A stretch of 64,000 nt of DNA from Spongiactinospora rosea (GCF_003315795.1 NZ_QMEY01000008.1:248001-312000); one strand, 5' to 3'. Numbered from the stretch's first letter, positions 34,691 through 42,460 are shown. The notes: a model not told the origin generated them from the letters alone. A program made the numbers and translations.

Positions 34691-35919
34691 GCACCACCAC
34701 CCAGGCCGCCGCCCCCGAGATCGAGGGCGACGACGGGTCGCGGTCCCGGCACGGACGGCGGCTCGTCGCCGCCCTGGGCGTCACCCAGACCATCGGCTAC
34801 GGCGTGCTGTACTACGCCTTCTCCGTCTTCCTCACGCCGATGGCCGCCGACCTCGGCGCGTCCCCCACCCAGGTCGCCGCCGCACTGACCGGCTCGGTGC
34901 TGATCGCCGCGCTGTGCGCCCCGGCCGCGGGCCGGTGGCTGGACGCCCGGGGCGGACGCGGCCTGATGACCACCGGCTCCGTCCTCGGCGCGACGGCGGT
35001 GCTGGCCTGGTCGGCCGTGCAGCACCTGTGGCAGCTCTACCTCGTCTTCGCCGTCGTCGGCATCGCGTGCGCGATGGTGCTGTACGAGGCGGCCTTCGCC
35101 GTCATCGTCGCCTGGTACGACGGCGATGAGAAGGGCCGCGCGGGCGGCCTGCTGGCGCTCACCATCATCGCCGGGTTCGCCTCGACCATCTTCATCCCGC
35201 TGACCGGCCTGCTGGTCGAGACCTACGGCTGGCGGCACGCCCTGGTCGTGCTCGCGCTGGTCTACGGCGTGGCGGCGATCCCGTTGCACGCCCTGGTCAT
35301 CCGCCGCCGCCCGGCGGCGGCCCGCACGTCCCAGGCCGCCGGCGAGCGCGCCGACCTGGTCAGGACGGCCGTACGCCGCCGCCCGTTCCGGCTCCTGGTC
35401 ATCGCCTTCACCGCCAGCGGCGGCGGCGTGGCCACCGTCGCGGTGCTGCTGGTCACCTACCTGATCCACCTCGGCCACCCGCCGGTGCTCGCCGCCACCC
35501 TCGCCGGGCTGCTGGGCCTGCTGTCGGTCACCGGCCGCCTGATCACCACCGGTCTGCAACGGCGGCTGCCCACCGCGCTCATCGCCGCCACGATCTTCGC
35601 GGTGCAAGGCATCGCCGCCCTGCTCCTGCCCTTGTCCGGCTCGACGGTCGCCGGGGCGGTCGGCTGTGTACTGGGCTTCGGCCTCGGCTTCGGCATCGCG
35701 TCCATCACCCTGTCCCACCTGCTCGTCCAGCGGTACGGCACCGCCGCCTACGCCTCCCTGTCGGGACGGATCGCCCTCTTCTCCGTCGCGGACAAGGCCC
35801 TGGCCCCGCTGGGAGCGGTCGCGTTGGCACAGGCGGCCGGGTACACCTGGGTGATGGCCGCGGTCGCCACCGCCTGCGCGATCGCCGCGGTGTCCCTGAT
35901 CGCCTACCACCGCATATGA
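34687..35919 (+). CDS. MFS transporter of the arsenic island
   Basis: This 410-residue major facilitator has twelve hydrophobic segments (VTQTIGYGVLYYAFSVFLTP first) and an internal RRRP-rich loop in the middle. GTG 34687 is the most plausible start because sequence upstream in frame has no transporter character and overlaps the FAD gene. Location in the ars island between the FAD oxidoreductase and ArsR copy 3 suggests export of an arsenic product, possibly of the FAD enzymes. It is not closely recognisable as ArsJ, and no GAPDH partner gene is here. Confidence 0.82.
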   Translation: MSTTTQAAAPEIEGDDGSRSRHGRRLVAALGVTQTIGYGVLYYAFSVFLTPMAADLGASPTQVAAALTGSVLIAALCAPAAGRWLDARGGRGLMTTGSVLGATAVLAWSAVQHLWQLYLVFAVVGIACAMVLYEAAFAVIVAWYDGDEKGRAGGLLALTIIAGFASTIFIPLTGLLVETYGWRHALVVLALVYGVAAIPLHALVIRRRPAAARTSQAAGERADLVRTAVRRRPFRLLVIAFTASGGGVATVAVLLVTYLIHLGHPPVLAATLAGLLGLLSVTGRLITTGLQRRLPTALIAATIFAVQGIAALLLPLSGSTVAGAVGCVLGFGLGFGIASITLSHLLVQRYGTAAYASLSGRIALFSVADKALAPLGAVALAQAAGYTWVMAAVATACAIAAVSLIAYHRI

Positions 35920-35938
35920 TTTCGATGAGGATCGAAAT
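35919..35938 (+). promoter_or_regulatory. ArsR-type palindromic operator
   Basis: Perfect 8-bp arms ATTTCGAT (35919-35926) and ATCGAAAT (35931-35938) around GAGG, overlapping the stop codon of the MFS gene and 18 bases before the ArsR copy 3 start. Position and symmetry fit an autorepression site. Confidence 0.6.
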
Positions 35939-35956
35939 ATTGAGGAGGTGGGGGTC

Positions 35957-36304
35957 ATGACCGCCGTCACGATCGAGTGCTGCCCGCCGATCGCCCGCCG
36001 GCCGTTGGATGAGACCGAGGCCGCCGAGCTGGCCGTCCTGCTGAAGGCCGTCGCCGACCCGGTACGGCTGCGGCTGCTGTCGATGATCGGCTCCAACGCC
36101 GGCGGCGAGACCTGCGTGTGCGATCTGACCGTCGCCTTCGACCTCACCGCGCCCACGATCTCCCACCACCTGAAGATCCTGCGCACCGCCGGCCTGATCG
36201 ACGGCGAACGCCGCGGCACCTGGGTCTACTACCGACTCATCCCCGAGACGGTGACCAGGCTCGGTACGCTCTTCACCCCCTTGGCCGAGACCGCCTCCCA
36301 GTAA
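35957..36304 (+). CDS. ArsR-family arsenic repressor (copy 3)
   Basis: The protein has 115 residues with the ArsR winged helix (KAVADPVRLRLLSMIGS) and the arsenic ligand motif GETCVCDLT, then TAPTISHHLKILRTAGLI; an N-terminal Cys pair (IECCPP) adds possible ligands. It resembles copy 1 closely (shared VCDxT, SHHLK, VYYRLxPET). The start ATG 35957 has AGGAGGTGGGG upstream. A perfect palindrome 18 bases upstream is likely its own operator. Confidence 0.88.
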   Translation: MTAVTIECCPPIARRPLDETEAAELAVLLKAVADPVRLRLLSMIGSNAGGETCVCDLTVAFDLTAPTISHHLKILRTAGLIDGERRGTWVYYRLIPETVTRLGTLFTPLAETASQ

Positions 36305-36321
36305 GCAGCCCTGGAACACCA

Positions 36322-36525
36322 TCACACGATGGGCATCCCCGCCCGCGCAACCCAGCCTTTGATCGTCTCCCACTCGCTTCCCCAGGCGTTGGAGACGATC
36401 GTGCCGTCGCGGGTGATCTGCCGGTTCTCAGCGACGCCGTAAGTCTGGACCAGATCGCCGGTGAGCTGGGCGGTCGCCCTCGCCACCAGCGGGCCGTCAT
36501 CGGCCAGGTCAGATCCTCGCCATTG
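36322..36525 (-). pseudogene. 3' fragment of an unidentified gene
   Basis: On the minus strand a clean frame ends with SNAWGSEWETIKGWVARAG and stop at 36322-36324. It reads LADDGPLVARATAQLTGDL before that and has no start, breaking off near 36525 where an arsC fragment on the other strand begins. It looks like the end of a truncated gene. I do not recognise the family. Confidence 0.45.
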
Positions 36526-36624
36526 ACGCCGCCGAGGCGTCGGAGGTGGTGGTCACCATGGGTTGTGGCGATGCTTGCCCGATCTTCCACCGCAAACGCC
36601 ACGAGGATTGGAAGCTCAACGACA
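36513..36624 (+). pseudogene. arsC fragment
   Basis: In frame the segment reads SEVVVTMGCGDACPIF followed by HRKRHEDWKLND, the same stretch as VVTMGCGDACPVFPGKRYLD in the arsC at 30394-31083. Only about 36 residues of the protein remain, starting after the catalytic P-loop, so it cannot be functional. It continues in frame into recombinase sequence. Confidence 0.75.
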
Positions 36625-36868
36625 CGACCGAGATCGAAGCCGACCCACCTACGCAAGACGCTCAAGCCGAACTGCTCGGCATGATCCCCATGCTCAGAAC
36701 CAGCCTCGGCAGCATCCCCCCGGAGCTCCAGCGCGAACTCTTCCAAGCCTTCCGCCTGGAGATCCGTTACGACGACAGAACCAACGTCGCCGTGCTCAAC
36801 ATGACGCTCGACAGCGACACCATCGAAGGGGTCGCGAGCATGGCCGAAGCCATCCAGACAGACCAAAA
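36625..36868 (+). pseudogene. Serine recombinase C-terminal fragment
   Basis: The frame MIPMLRTSLGSIPPELQREL, then FQAFRLEIRYDDRTNVAVLN, matches the tail of large serine recombinases, where PEDLQRRLFEAFxLxIRYN is typical. The catalytic N-terminal domain and zinc ribbon are absent. The reading frame runs on through a hairpin and the tRNA-derived repeat to 37019 without a proper stop, consistent with a broken gene at an integration junction. Confidence 0.65.
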
Positions 36869-36891
36869 CGGGCGCCTCCAAGAGGCGCCCG
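36869..36891. terminator. Hairpin at the element's left boundary
   Basis: Arms CGGGCGCCT (36869-36877) and AGGCGCCCG (36883-36891), 5-base loop, 17 bases outside the left 45-bp repeat. Terminator-like; it may have served the recombinase gene or the original tRNA downstream flank. Confidence 0.6.
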
Positions 36892-36907
36892 AGGACGTAG
36901 ATCTTAA

Positions 36908-36952
36908 GCGTGCCCCCTGTAGGATTCGAACCTACGCACCCGGCTCCGGAGG
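36908..36952. repeat. Left attachment site (attL), 45-bp direct repeat
   Basis: Exact 45-base match to 52216-52260. It corresponds to the 3' portion of tRNA-Arg (acceptor, T arm, and part of the anticodon stem) read on the minus strand. The tRNA 5' half is absent here, so this is the duplicated core left by integration. Confidence 0.9.
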
Positions 36953-37538
36953 GGGGTGCAGATTACGACGACACATACCAGTTGACCTGGGCGTTTACCA
37001 GTTACACATGGGAAAATGATGATACTGGCCCGCATGTGGCCCACAGGCTCCAGGCCGCCCTTGCATTCCCTCATAGATGAGTACACGCTAAACCGTAGCA
37101 ATGAGAAACGGGACACGTTGGTGATCAACTCCATCCAGGCGAGCAGATTCACGTCTAGGAGTGGCCGTCAGTCGAGGGATCGCGTGGAGCAAGGCATGCT
37201 TGGCTGTCACTGGACATCGTGAGCCTGAAGGCTGGGTTGAACTGGTGACTCCGACCACAGCGCACTCCACTCGAAGGCGATGCCCGATCCATCGGAACAG
37301 GACCACGCCTATGCCGATCGCGCTGTACCTCACGTGCCGCTTGGCGCACCGCACCCAAGGATCACTACAGCGACCAGTAGACAACACTTGGGTCTGCCCC
37401 AAGCCCACCCAACTACCGGTGCCCCCGGCCGCCAGCAAGACGGCAGGGGAATTGGGGGGCATCGCTACAGGCATGTAGTGCCTCAGCCACAAGCGCCGCC
37501 TTGAAAATAGACCAATTCACATCACGAATGAGAGCCGC
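36953..37538. other. AT-richer 586-base left flank of the element
   Basis: No gene is supported. The sequence is visibly less GC-rich than the host. Near attL, ACCAGTT occurs twice (about 36979 and 37001), in ACCAGTTGACC and ACCAGTTACAC, 22 bases apart, which might be integrase or Xis arm sites. Open frames here lack start signals and family resemblance. Confidence 0.4.
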
Positions 37539-38546
37539 ATGCGCGACGATTTTCCTTCCGCAGTAAAAAGGAGGCTAGCGGACGCTACGGGGCATCGATG
37601 TTCTGCTCCAACTTGCCGAGCAGTGACGGTTGGCCCTTCGGATACCAAAAGCGATGGCGTCTCGCGCGTTGGTGTCGCAGCCCATATAGCAGCCGCTTCT
37701 TTTGGAGGCCCTCGATTTGACTCCCGCATGTCGCCCGAGGAACGCTCGTCATACAATAACGGAATCTGGCTGTGCGCTACACACGCGAAAATGATTGACG
37801 ACGATACCAGGCGCTTTACTGTTCGTTTGCTCACAAGCTGGAAGAACAAAGCAGAAGGCAACGCCAGAGAAGCCCTCGGACGACCTATGCACAGCGACTC
37901 CTGCAGCTTAGCAGCGCATATAGTTGACATTCACCCAAGCTCCAATCTTGGGCTAGCCGTATCAAACTTCATGTGGGATATAGGCCTGCGCGCATGGGGG
38001 GAAGGCCACGCAAGTATAGTTGAGAACGTTACATATGAGATTTGCCTCAACCATATAGCCCACAGCCAAGATCCCAGACCAATAAGGCTGTCTTCCGACC
38101 AGTCGGGTGTCTCCATCGCAATAAGCGGCTCCAAGTTTGGCCTTATAGATTTGCTCGGCTCCACGCAGGGTCGTGGCGGGCAAGCCGCCTTGAAAGCGCT
38201 CCGCCAACATTATAAAAATGATCTATTGGTTAACTACCGCTATTACAATGGACGAAGCGAGTGGGCCATACGTAATATACTGCTAAGCGACGACGTCGGC
38301 CCCTGCTCAATCAAGATACAAGACCTGGCACCGAGGGTCATAGCGAATCTTCCGGAGCAGTTAGCCGCATGCGATGAAATTCATGTATACGCGTCGGGGC
38401 TATTTCGCTTCAGCGATGCACCTCAGGTATTCAAGCGCTTACTAAAATTTGGAGCGGAGAAATCGATAGTGATTCACGGTCTCCCGGAAGAGCCAGGATT
38501 AAGGCAATACATCCTTACCTTAGCCCCGAACAGTCGATTCGGATAG
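37539..38546 (+). CDS. HNH nuclease fused to a GHKL-like ATP-binding domain (cargo)
   Basis: The protein has 335 residues and lower GC than its neighbours. Residues 1-110 form an HNH/beta-beta-alpha-metal nuclease: RCSAPTC (zinc-type Cys), VAAHIAAASFGGPRF (the His of the motif), YNNGIWLCATHAKMID (Asn, Cys and final His). Residues about 120-240 resemble a GHKL fold: N-box EICLNHIAH (E-x3-N-x3-H), SGVSIAISGSKFGL in the G1 position, and GRGGQAALKAL in the G2 position. The G1 Asp is not evident, so ATP binding is uncertain. Residues about 245-335 form a small alpha/beta unit (KIQDLAPRVIANL, IHVYASGLF) that might be STAS-like. A signal-controlled nuclease, perhaps anti-phage, is inferred, not shown. 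Confidence 0.75.
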   Translation: MRDDFPSAVKRRLADATGHRCSAPTCRAVTVGPSDTKSDGVSRVGVAAHIAAASFGGPRFDSRMSPEERSSYNNGIWLCATHAKMIDDDTRRFTVRLLTSWKNKAEGNAREALGRPMHSDSCSLAAHIVDIHPSSNLGLAVSNFMWDIGLRAWGEGHASIVENVTYEICLNHIAHSQDPRPIRLSSDQSGVSIAISGSKFGLIDLLGSTQGRGGQAALKALRQHYKNDLLVNYRYYNGRSEWAIRNILLSDDVGPCSIKIQDLAPRVIANLPEQLAACDEIHVYASGLFRFSDAPQVFKRLLKFGAEKSIVIHGLPEEPGLRQYILTLAPNSRFG

Positions 38547-38905
38547 TCATCTGCTACTGAGGGGGCTCGCGATCCATTAGGCACATAATACCATCCCTCC
38601 AATGAGCAATAATCAAGCAGTGCGATAAGCTCGACAAGAGGTGACGATATGAGATGTAATTAGGTGGGGCCAGCGAGATAAGCCGACAGGACCATATATC
38701 AAGCAAGGACTGGATGGAAAGGTCATCATTTCAGGCGACACTCATAGATGCTGGGACGCTTTTGGCAGCAGCTCTTCTATGTAGCCTGAAGCGGGGGTCA
38801 CGGGAGGCGGTTCACCGTTTTGAAGAATCAGCTAAAGCGCTCAGGGCATTTCTGCGAGCGAAGCTCTACGAGCTTCCGCGGACGCTGCGAATTCCGCGTG
38901 ATCCA
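38547..38905. other. Low-GC gap with one doubtful small ORF
   Basis: Between the HNH gene and the GntR gene the only candidate is a 66-codon frame at 38714-38914 (MERSSFQATLIDAG, then LLAAALLCSLKRG), preceded by AAGGA 5 bases upstream. It overlaps the GntR 3' end by 9 bases on the opposite strand. No family is recognised. I list it as doubtful. Confidence 0.25.
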
Positions 38906-39685
38906 CTACCCTGAGAAGCGACCCATCTTGCCGCAGTAGACTAGGGCAAAACGGTCGGCGGGCACCACGATATCGGCAGTCTCCACCGGCTGTTCAGCTG
39001 CGTAGTAGGTGCGCTGGATAGTCATTATGGTGGAGCCAGGCGCGTGCCTTAGACGGTCGCACTCCATTGCCGTACCGGGACGCGCGCCGACTTCCTCGAC
39101 CCAGTCGTCGATCACGACGCCGATGCTCAGCATCCGCTCAACCACTCCCCTGCCTGCAAGCATGCCGTCCTCGGGCAGCACGATCGGCGTGCCTCGTGTG
39201 GTGGCCAAAGGCTCCCAGCTAGTTGAGAGCATCACCGGCTCTTCGTTGGCCGTGAAGACGTAGTGGGTCCTGACCACGTCTTCCGTGTCGCCTTCCGGCT
39301 CTGTGAGCGCCAGGCGGGTGCGGATCTCTGGGGGTGCCTGGAGTGTCTGGGAGTCGTAGGTCCAGCCGGCGGCGCGGCCCTGGCGTTCCATGTCCTGGCG
39401 GAACGGTGAGCCGTACGGCGTTGCTCGGTACCACGCACGGATCAGGCGTTGTGGCTCGCGAGGTAGGCGGACGAAGGTACCCGCTCCTGAGCGGGCGACG
39501 GCGAGACCTTCGGAGATGAGGACCTTCAGCGCTTCGGACGCGGTAGAGCGCGCGATTCCGAGGTCGGAGGCGAGCCCTGGGACGGAGGGTAGGCGGTCGC
39601 CCTCCTGTAGCTCGCCGGACGTGATCTTGGCGCGCAACTGGTCGGCCACTTGGAGGTACAAAGGCCGTTCATCGTCTCGATCCAC
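38906..39685 (-). CDS. GntR-family regulator with UTRA domain (KorSA-like)
   Basis: The protein has 259 residues: a GntR winged helix (PLYLQVADQLRAKITSGELQ, then LGIARSTASEALKVLISEG, residues 8-65) plus a UTRA ligand-binding domain (about 85-255). On AICEs such as pSAM2 the GntR regulator KorSA represses the replication activator gene and thereby controls excision and transfer. Its promoter contains a perfect 12-bp palindrome and repeated AGCTTG. It is divergent from the operon at 39764, which it likely represses together with itself. Confidence 0.85.
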   Translation of the reverse strand: MDRDDERPLYLQVADQLRAKITSGELQEGDRLPSVPGLASDLGIARSTASEALKVLISEGLAVARSGAGTFVRLPREPQRLIRAWYRATPYGSPFRQDMERQGRAAGWTYDSQTLQAPPEIRTRLALTEPEGDTEDVVRTHYVFTANEEPVMLSTSWEPLATTRGTPIVLPEDGMLAGRGVVERMLSIGVVIDDWVEEVGARPGTAMECDRLRHAPGSTIMTIQRTYYAAEQPVETADIVVPADRFALVYCGKMGRFSG

Positions 39686-39702
39686 GCGGGTAGCTTGACA
39701 GC

Positions 39703-39714
39703 CTTACCGGTAAG
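39703..39714. promoter_or_regulatory. KorSA-type operator palindrome
   Basis: CTTACCGGTAAG is a perfect 12-bp palindrome 18 bases upstream of the GntR start, embedded in AGCTTGACAGCC on one side and AGCTTCAAGCTTGTCG on the other, with AGCTTGAC again at about 39734. The repeated AGCTTG halves and TTGACA fit overlapping divergent promoters. Confidence 0.55.
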
Positions 39715-39763
39715 CTTCAAGCTTGTCGATACGCAGCTTGACCTACCCGAGAAGGTTGGGGCG

Positions 39764-40117
39764 ATGTATCGACAGTCCCTCCCACCCACCGAAGCCAGCA
39801 TCGAAAGCGCCGGCGTCTGGGCGCGCGGCATCGCCAAGGCCGAGGAGCCTGGCCTTGCCGCCGTGGCCGACCAGGTCACCCGAGGCTTACTGTCCGCGGC
39901 GCTCCGACGGACGCCGCCTGGTGGACGCATCCACGTCGAGATCGACATCACCGCCGATGGCTTTCGAATTGAAGTCGAGGACCCAGGGCTTCCCGACCCG
40001 ACCGGCGGAATCGAGACGGCCGAACTGTCGAGCGTCACGACCTCCTTCGGCGCCTCATGCGGCCCTGAGGGACACCGCACATGGGTACTTCTGCGAAGAC
40101 AACGGATGGCGTCATGA
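39764..40117 (+). CDS. Small GHKL/RsbW-like ATP-binding protein
   Basis: The protein has 117 residues. GGRIHVEIDITADGFRIEVE, then DPGLPDP, looks like the central strands and the D-x-G of HATPase_c proteins, here a short RsbW-like form. The N-terminal SLPPTEASIESAGVWARGI is a typical opening for such anti-sigma-like proteins on AICEs. ATG 39764 has GAAGGTTGGGG upstream. The stop overlaps the next ATG (ATGA). It leads a four-gene overlapping operon; a regulatory switch function is inferred. Confidence 0.6.
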   Translation: MYRQSLPPTEASIESAGVWARGIAKAEEPGLAAVADQVTRGLLSAALRRTPPGGRIHVEIDITADGFRIEVEDPGLPDPTGGIETAELSSVTTSFGASCGPEGHRTWVLLRRQRMAS

Positions 40118-40461
40118 CCGCACGCGATGCAGACGACAAGACCCCAGACGACGCCAACCGGCAGGCGGACCCGAATGACGGATTTCCGCTGATCTCGCGC
40201 GCTTTCCGAGACGCGGTCAAGGCCGTCCGAGCGATTCCGGAACCGCGACGGGCCTTCGACAGCGCGACCGATCTTGCCGAGACGGTTCGCGGGATGGCGG
40301 ACACTGCGGCTCAAGTTCGCGCCGAAGCCGCCGCACGCATTCACCGGGCGGAGGGGCTGTCGATCGGCAAGCTGGCCCTGCGCCTCGGAATCTCGAAGGC
40401 ACGCGCCGAACAGCTACTCAGGATGGCGCGCAGAGCGAGGAACGACCATGCAGAAGGGTAG
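40114..40461 (+). CDS. HTH protein, paralogue of the gene at 42128-42460
   Basis: The protein has 115 residues. C-terminal helix-turn-helix: AARIHRAEGLSIGKLALRL, then GISKARAEQLLRMARRA. The helical N-terminal half (AFRDAVKAVRAIPEPRRAFD) shares its pattern with the divergent gene at 42128-42460 (AFESAVSAIQNDPDADRAYA). The ATG overlaps the previous stop and the end overlaps the next gene by 14 bases. Likely an element-specific regulator; no known family name. Confidence 0.7.
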   Translation: MTARDADDKTPDDANRQADPNDGFPLISRAFRDAVKAVRAIPEPRRAFDSATDLAETVRGMADTAAQVRAEAAARIHRAEGLSIGKLALRLGISKARAEQLLRMARRARNDHAEG

Positions 40462-40777
40462 AGCGCGCTTCCTTTACCCGGCCTCAGCAGCAGAGCAGCT
40501 TCAGCGTGCCCTCGCGCAACTCGATATCGCCGCCGATGTCCACGTAGGAGACCGCATCGCGCTCGTCTCCGTGTGGACCGACCTGGTCGTCTGGACTGAC
40601 GGTGTCATTTACCTCTGGTGGACGGGAAGGACCTCCCCCAGGACACGGCGATACGTCTACACGGGCTACCCGGTCACGCGTCTGGAAGCGGTCGCCCAAG
40701 CGGTGAAACATCGCTATGACGCCCTGCGCGCCTACCGGCGTCCGTGGTCCGCGGATGGTGCGCCATGTGGTCGATGA
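40448..40777 (+). CDS. Hypothetical AICE protein
   Basis: The protein has 109 residues with start ATG 40448 inside the end of the previous gene. Contains SVWTDLVVWTDGVIYLWWTG, a Trp-rich beta-hairpin-like stretch, and RRYVYTGYPVTRLEAVAQAV. No domain recognised. The stop overlaps the following ATG (ATGA), so it is translated as part of the same operon. Such small proteins following an HTH gene recur on actinomycete elements, but I cannot name a function. Confidence 0.65.
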   Translation: MQKGRARFLYPASAAEQLQRALAQLDIAADVHVGDRIALVSVWTDLVVWTDGVIYLWWTGRTSPRTRRYVYTGYPVTRLEAVAQAVKHRYDALRAYRRPWSADGAPCGR

Positions 40778-41049
40778 CACGCAGTTGGAATCCGAACGAC
40801 TTTCCGCCGAGCACCAGCGAGCAGGTTCAGGCGGCCCGGGAAGCTGTCGCCCGAGTGCGAGCCGCAATAGCCATCGTTGTGACGCGCTCCTTTGGTGACC
40901 AGGCCCTGGACGTCGTCCGCACCTGGGAGTTGTCCCGCAAGGCGATGGACGAGGCGGCCGAGCGCTACCAGATGCCGCCGATCTCAGATGAGGAATGGGA
41001 GATCGTCACAGACCGGCGCGGCGGCGGGGTCGATGGCCCTTCCTCGTAG
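40774..41049 (+). CDS. Hypothetical AICE protein
   Basis: The protein has 91 residues; its ATG overlaps the previous stop. Mostly helical by composition (SEQVQAAREAVARVRAAIAI, DEAAERYQMPPISDEEWEIV). No family recognised. Last gene of the overlapping operon that starts at 39764; followed by about 190 bases of GC-rich non-coding sequence and the convergent operon. Confidence 0.6.
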   Translation: MTRSWNPNDFPPSTSEQVQAAREAVARVRAAIAIVVTRSFGDQALDVVRTWELSRKAMDEAAERYQMPPISDEEWEIVTDRRGGGVDGPSS

Positions 41050-41236
41050 GGGGAGGAAGGGAGGCACCTCCCCTGCCGCCGCGCCACTCACGACCCCCTA
41101 AGCTCCTCCCCCGCCTCAACGGCCATCGGCCGAGGTCACGCCCTTGTCCTTCGCATATCCGCCCCACACCCCCGTGCGGATATGCGCCCACGAGGTCGGC
41201 CCCGTCTCATGGCGTGAGGCGGGGGAGGTCCGTTCA

Positions 41237-41572
41237 TCACATCTCTTCGGCACTGATGTCGGCCGACAGCGTGACCGTGACGCCGCCATAGTCCGACTTC
41301 GCCGCGTGCATGTGAATGCCCTCAGAGCGTTTGATGCCTTCGGGCCATGGCTCGGCATCAATGGCGGCCTGCCAGGCATAGAAGTCCTGCTGCCGCTGTA
41401 TCGGATCGCTGGCAAAGCACTGCCCGACCAGCAACGGACCGGCACCACCGTCACCGATCGTCCACGAGATAGAAGGCAACTCCTCGCGCCCCGTGCGCTC
41501 AAGAAGGTTTCCGAGAGCCCGGTACGCCTCTCGCTGGGCGCTCAGCCTCTCGTCAGATTCGTAGCCCATCAT
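41237..41572 (-). CDS. Hypothetical AICE protein
   Basis: The protein has 111 residues on the minus strand. Contains ISWTIGDGGAGPLLVGQCFA and YAWQAAIDAEPWPEGIKRSE, then a strand-rich end KSDYGGVTVTLSADISAEEM. Starts 10 bases after the stop of the preceding minus-strand gene, so it is the last of a three-gene operon. No family recognised. Confidence 0.6.
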   Translation of the reverse strand: MMGYESDERLSAQREAYRALGNLLERTGREELPSISWTIGDGGAGPLLVGQCFASDPIQRQQDFYAWQAAIDAEPWPEGIKRSEGIHMHAAKSDYGGVTVTLSADISAEEM

Positions 41573-41582
41573 CAGAACCCCA

Positions 41583-42131
41583 TTAAGGAATGCTCGCGCC
41601 GGGAATCACGATCGGCGACTCTCCATGCTTGTGGTCGTACATGCCGGCGAGTGCCGGACGGAATGCGGTGAGGTGCCCCCGCCACACATCGCTCAACGCC
41701 TCACGCGCCGACGAATCTGTTTGCAGCAGGAACTGAAGGTGCCTCAGCCCGTGCATGAGGACATCGATGTATCGCGGAAACGGCGCTTCAGTGGCCTTCA
41801 CCTCGATCGGTTTCCCGACCGCATCGGGGAGTTCTGGGCTGATCGGCGCGGCTTGCGGCCATCGGTCAAGCGCCAGTTCGTCAGAGTCGCCGACCACGGC
41901 CACGTACGTAAGGATCACCGCTGTGTCATCGGCCCGCCACGAAGTCGAGTGCAGTAGCTTCGCCTCCCCGGTGCGGTGCTCCCCCAATAGCGCCTCAACC
42001 TCGCTGTGCGGGTCGCTGTCCTGGCGAATGGCGTCGGACCGCCAAGCGTCCTGGCCGCTGATCAGCCATAGGCCGACACGGTCAGCAGCGACGGGCCAGA
42101 CTTCAACGCGCACCTCGGTGTTGGGACTCAC
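41583..42131 (-). CDS. Hypothetical AICE protein
   Basis: The protein has 182 residues, GTG start overlapping the stop of the upstream HTH gene (GTGA). First half strand-rich (EVRVEVWPVAADRVGLWLIS, DTAVILTYVAVVG), second half helical (PFPRYIDVLMHGLRHLQFLL). The order of strands recalls a Nudix-like fold, but no Nudix box is present. The Nudix protein Pif of pSAM2 therefore has no recognisable counterpart here unless this is a very divergent relative. Confidence 0.6.
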   Translation of the reverse strand: MSPNTEVRVEVWPVAADRVGLWLISGQDAWRSDAIRQDSDPHSEVEALLGEHRTGEAKLLHSTSWRADDTAVILTYVAVVGDSDELALDRWPQAAPISPELPDAVGKPIEVKATEAPFPRYIDVLMHGLRHLQFLLQTDSSAREALSDVWRGHLTAFRPALAGMYDHKHGESPIVIPGASIP

Positions 42132-42460
42132 GTGGCTTCCTCCGGAACGGGATTTGCCTTCTCATCCGCCTTCTTGGCGGTATTGATGAGCTGTGCCGCA
42201 CGTGCTTTCGAAATGCTGATGCGATCGGCCAACCCGGAGAGCGACAGGCGTTCGCTCTTGAAAATGCGGGCAGCCGACTGCGCGCGTAGATCGCCCGATG
42301 CTTCGCTGAACCGCTGAAGCGTCTCGACCAGCTCGGTCGCCTCGGCGTACGCCCGGTCAGCGTCGGGATCGTTCTGGATGGCACTCACCGCGGACTCGAA
42401 AGCGCGCACAAGGCCGGCCAGCGCGGCGGCTACGCCCTCGTTCGCGTCCTGGTCCTGCAT
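42128..42460 (-). CDS. HTH protein, paralogue of the gene at 40114-40461
   Basis: The protein has 110 residues. C-terminal HTH AARIFKSERLSLSGLADRI, then SISKARAAQLINTAKKA, aligns with the 40114 gene without gaps (AARI...SERLS against AARI...AEGLS; ISKARAxQL in both). It heads a minus-strand operon and is divergent from the transfer operon, sharing a promoter region rich in G6/C6 boxes, so it is a good candidate for the protein that binds them. Confidence 0.7.
   Translation of the reverse strand: MQDQDANEGVAAALAGLVRAFESAVSAIQNDPDADRAYAEATELVETLQRFSEASGDLRAQSAARIFKSERLSLSGLADRISISKARAAQLINTAKKADEKANPVPEEAT

Noticed and set aside
36546-37019. Treating the arsC-recombinase frame as a functional gene
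   Set aside because: It joins fragments of unrelated proteins and reads through a hairpin and tRNA sequence; better explained as a junction of pseudogenes.
37088-37492. 134-codon minus-strand frame in the left flank of the element
   Set aside because: Poor codon pattern, no ribosome binding site, mixed composition; not supported as a gene.
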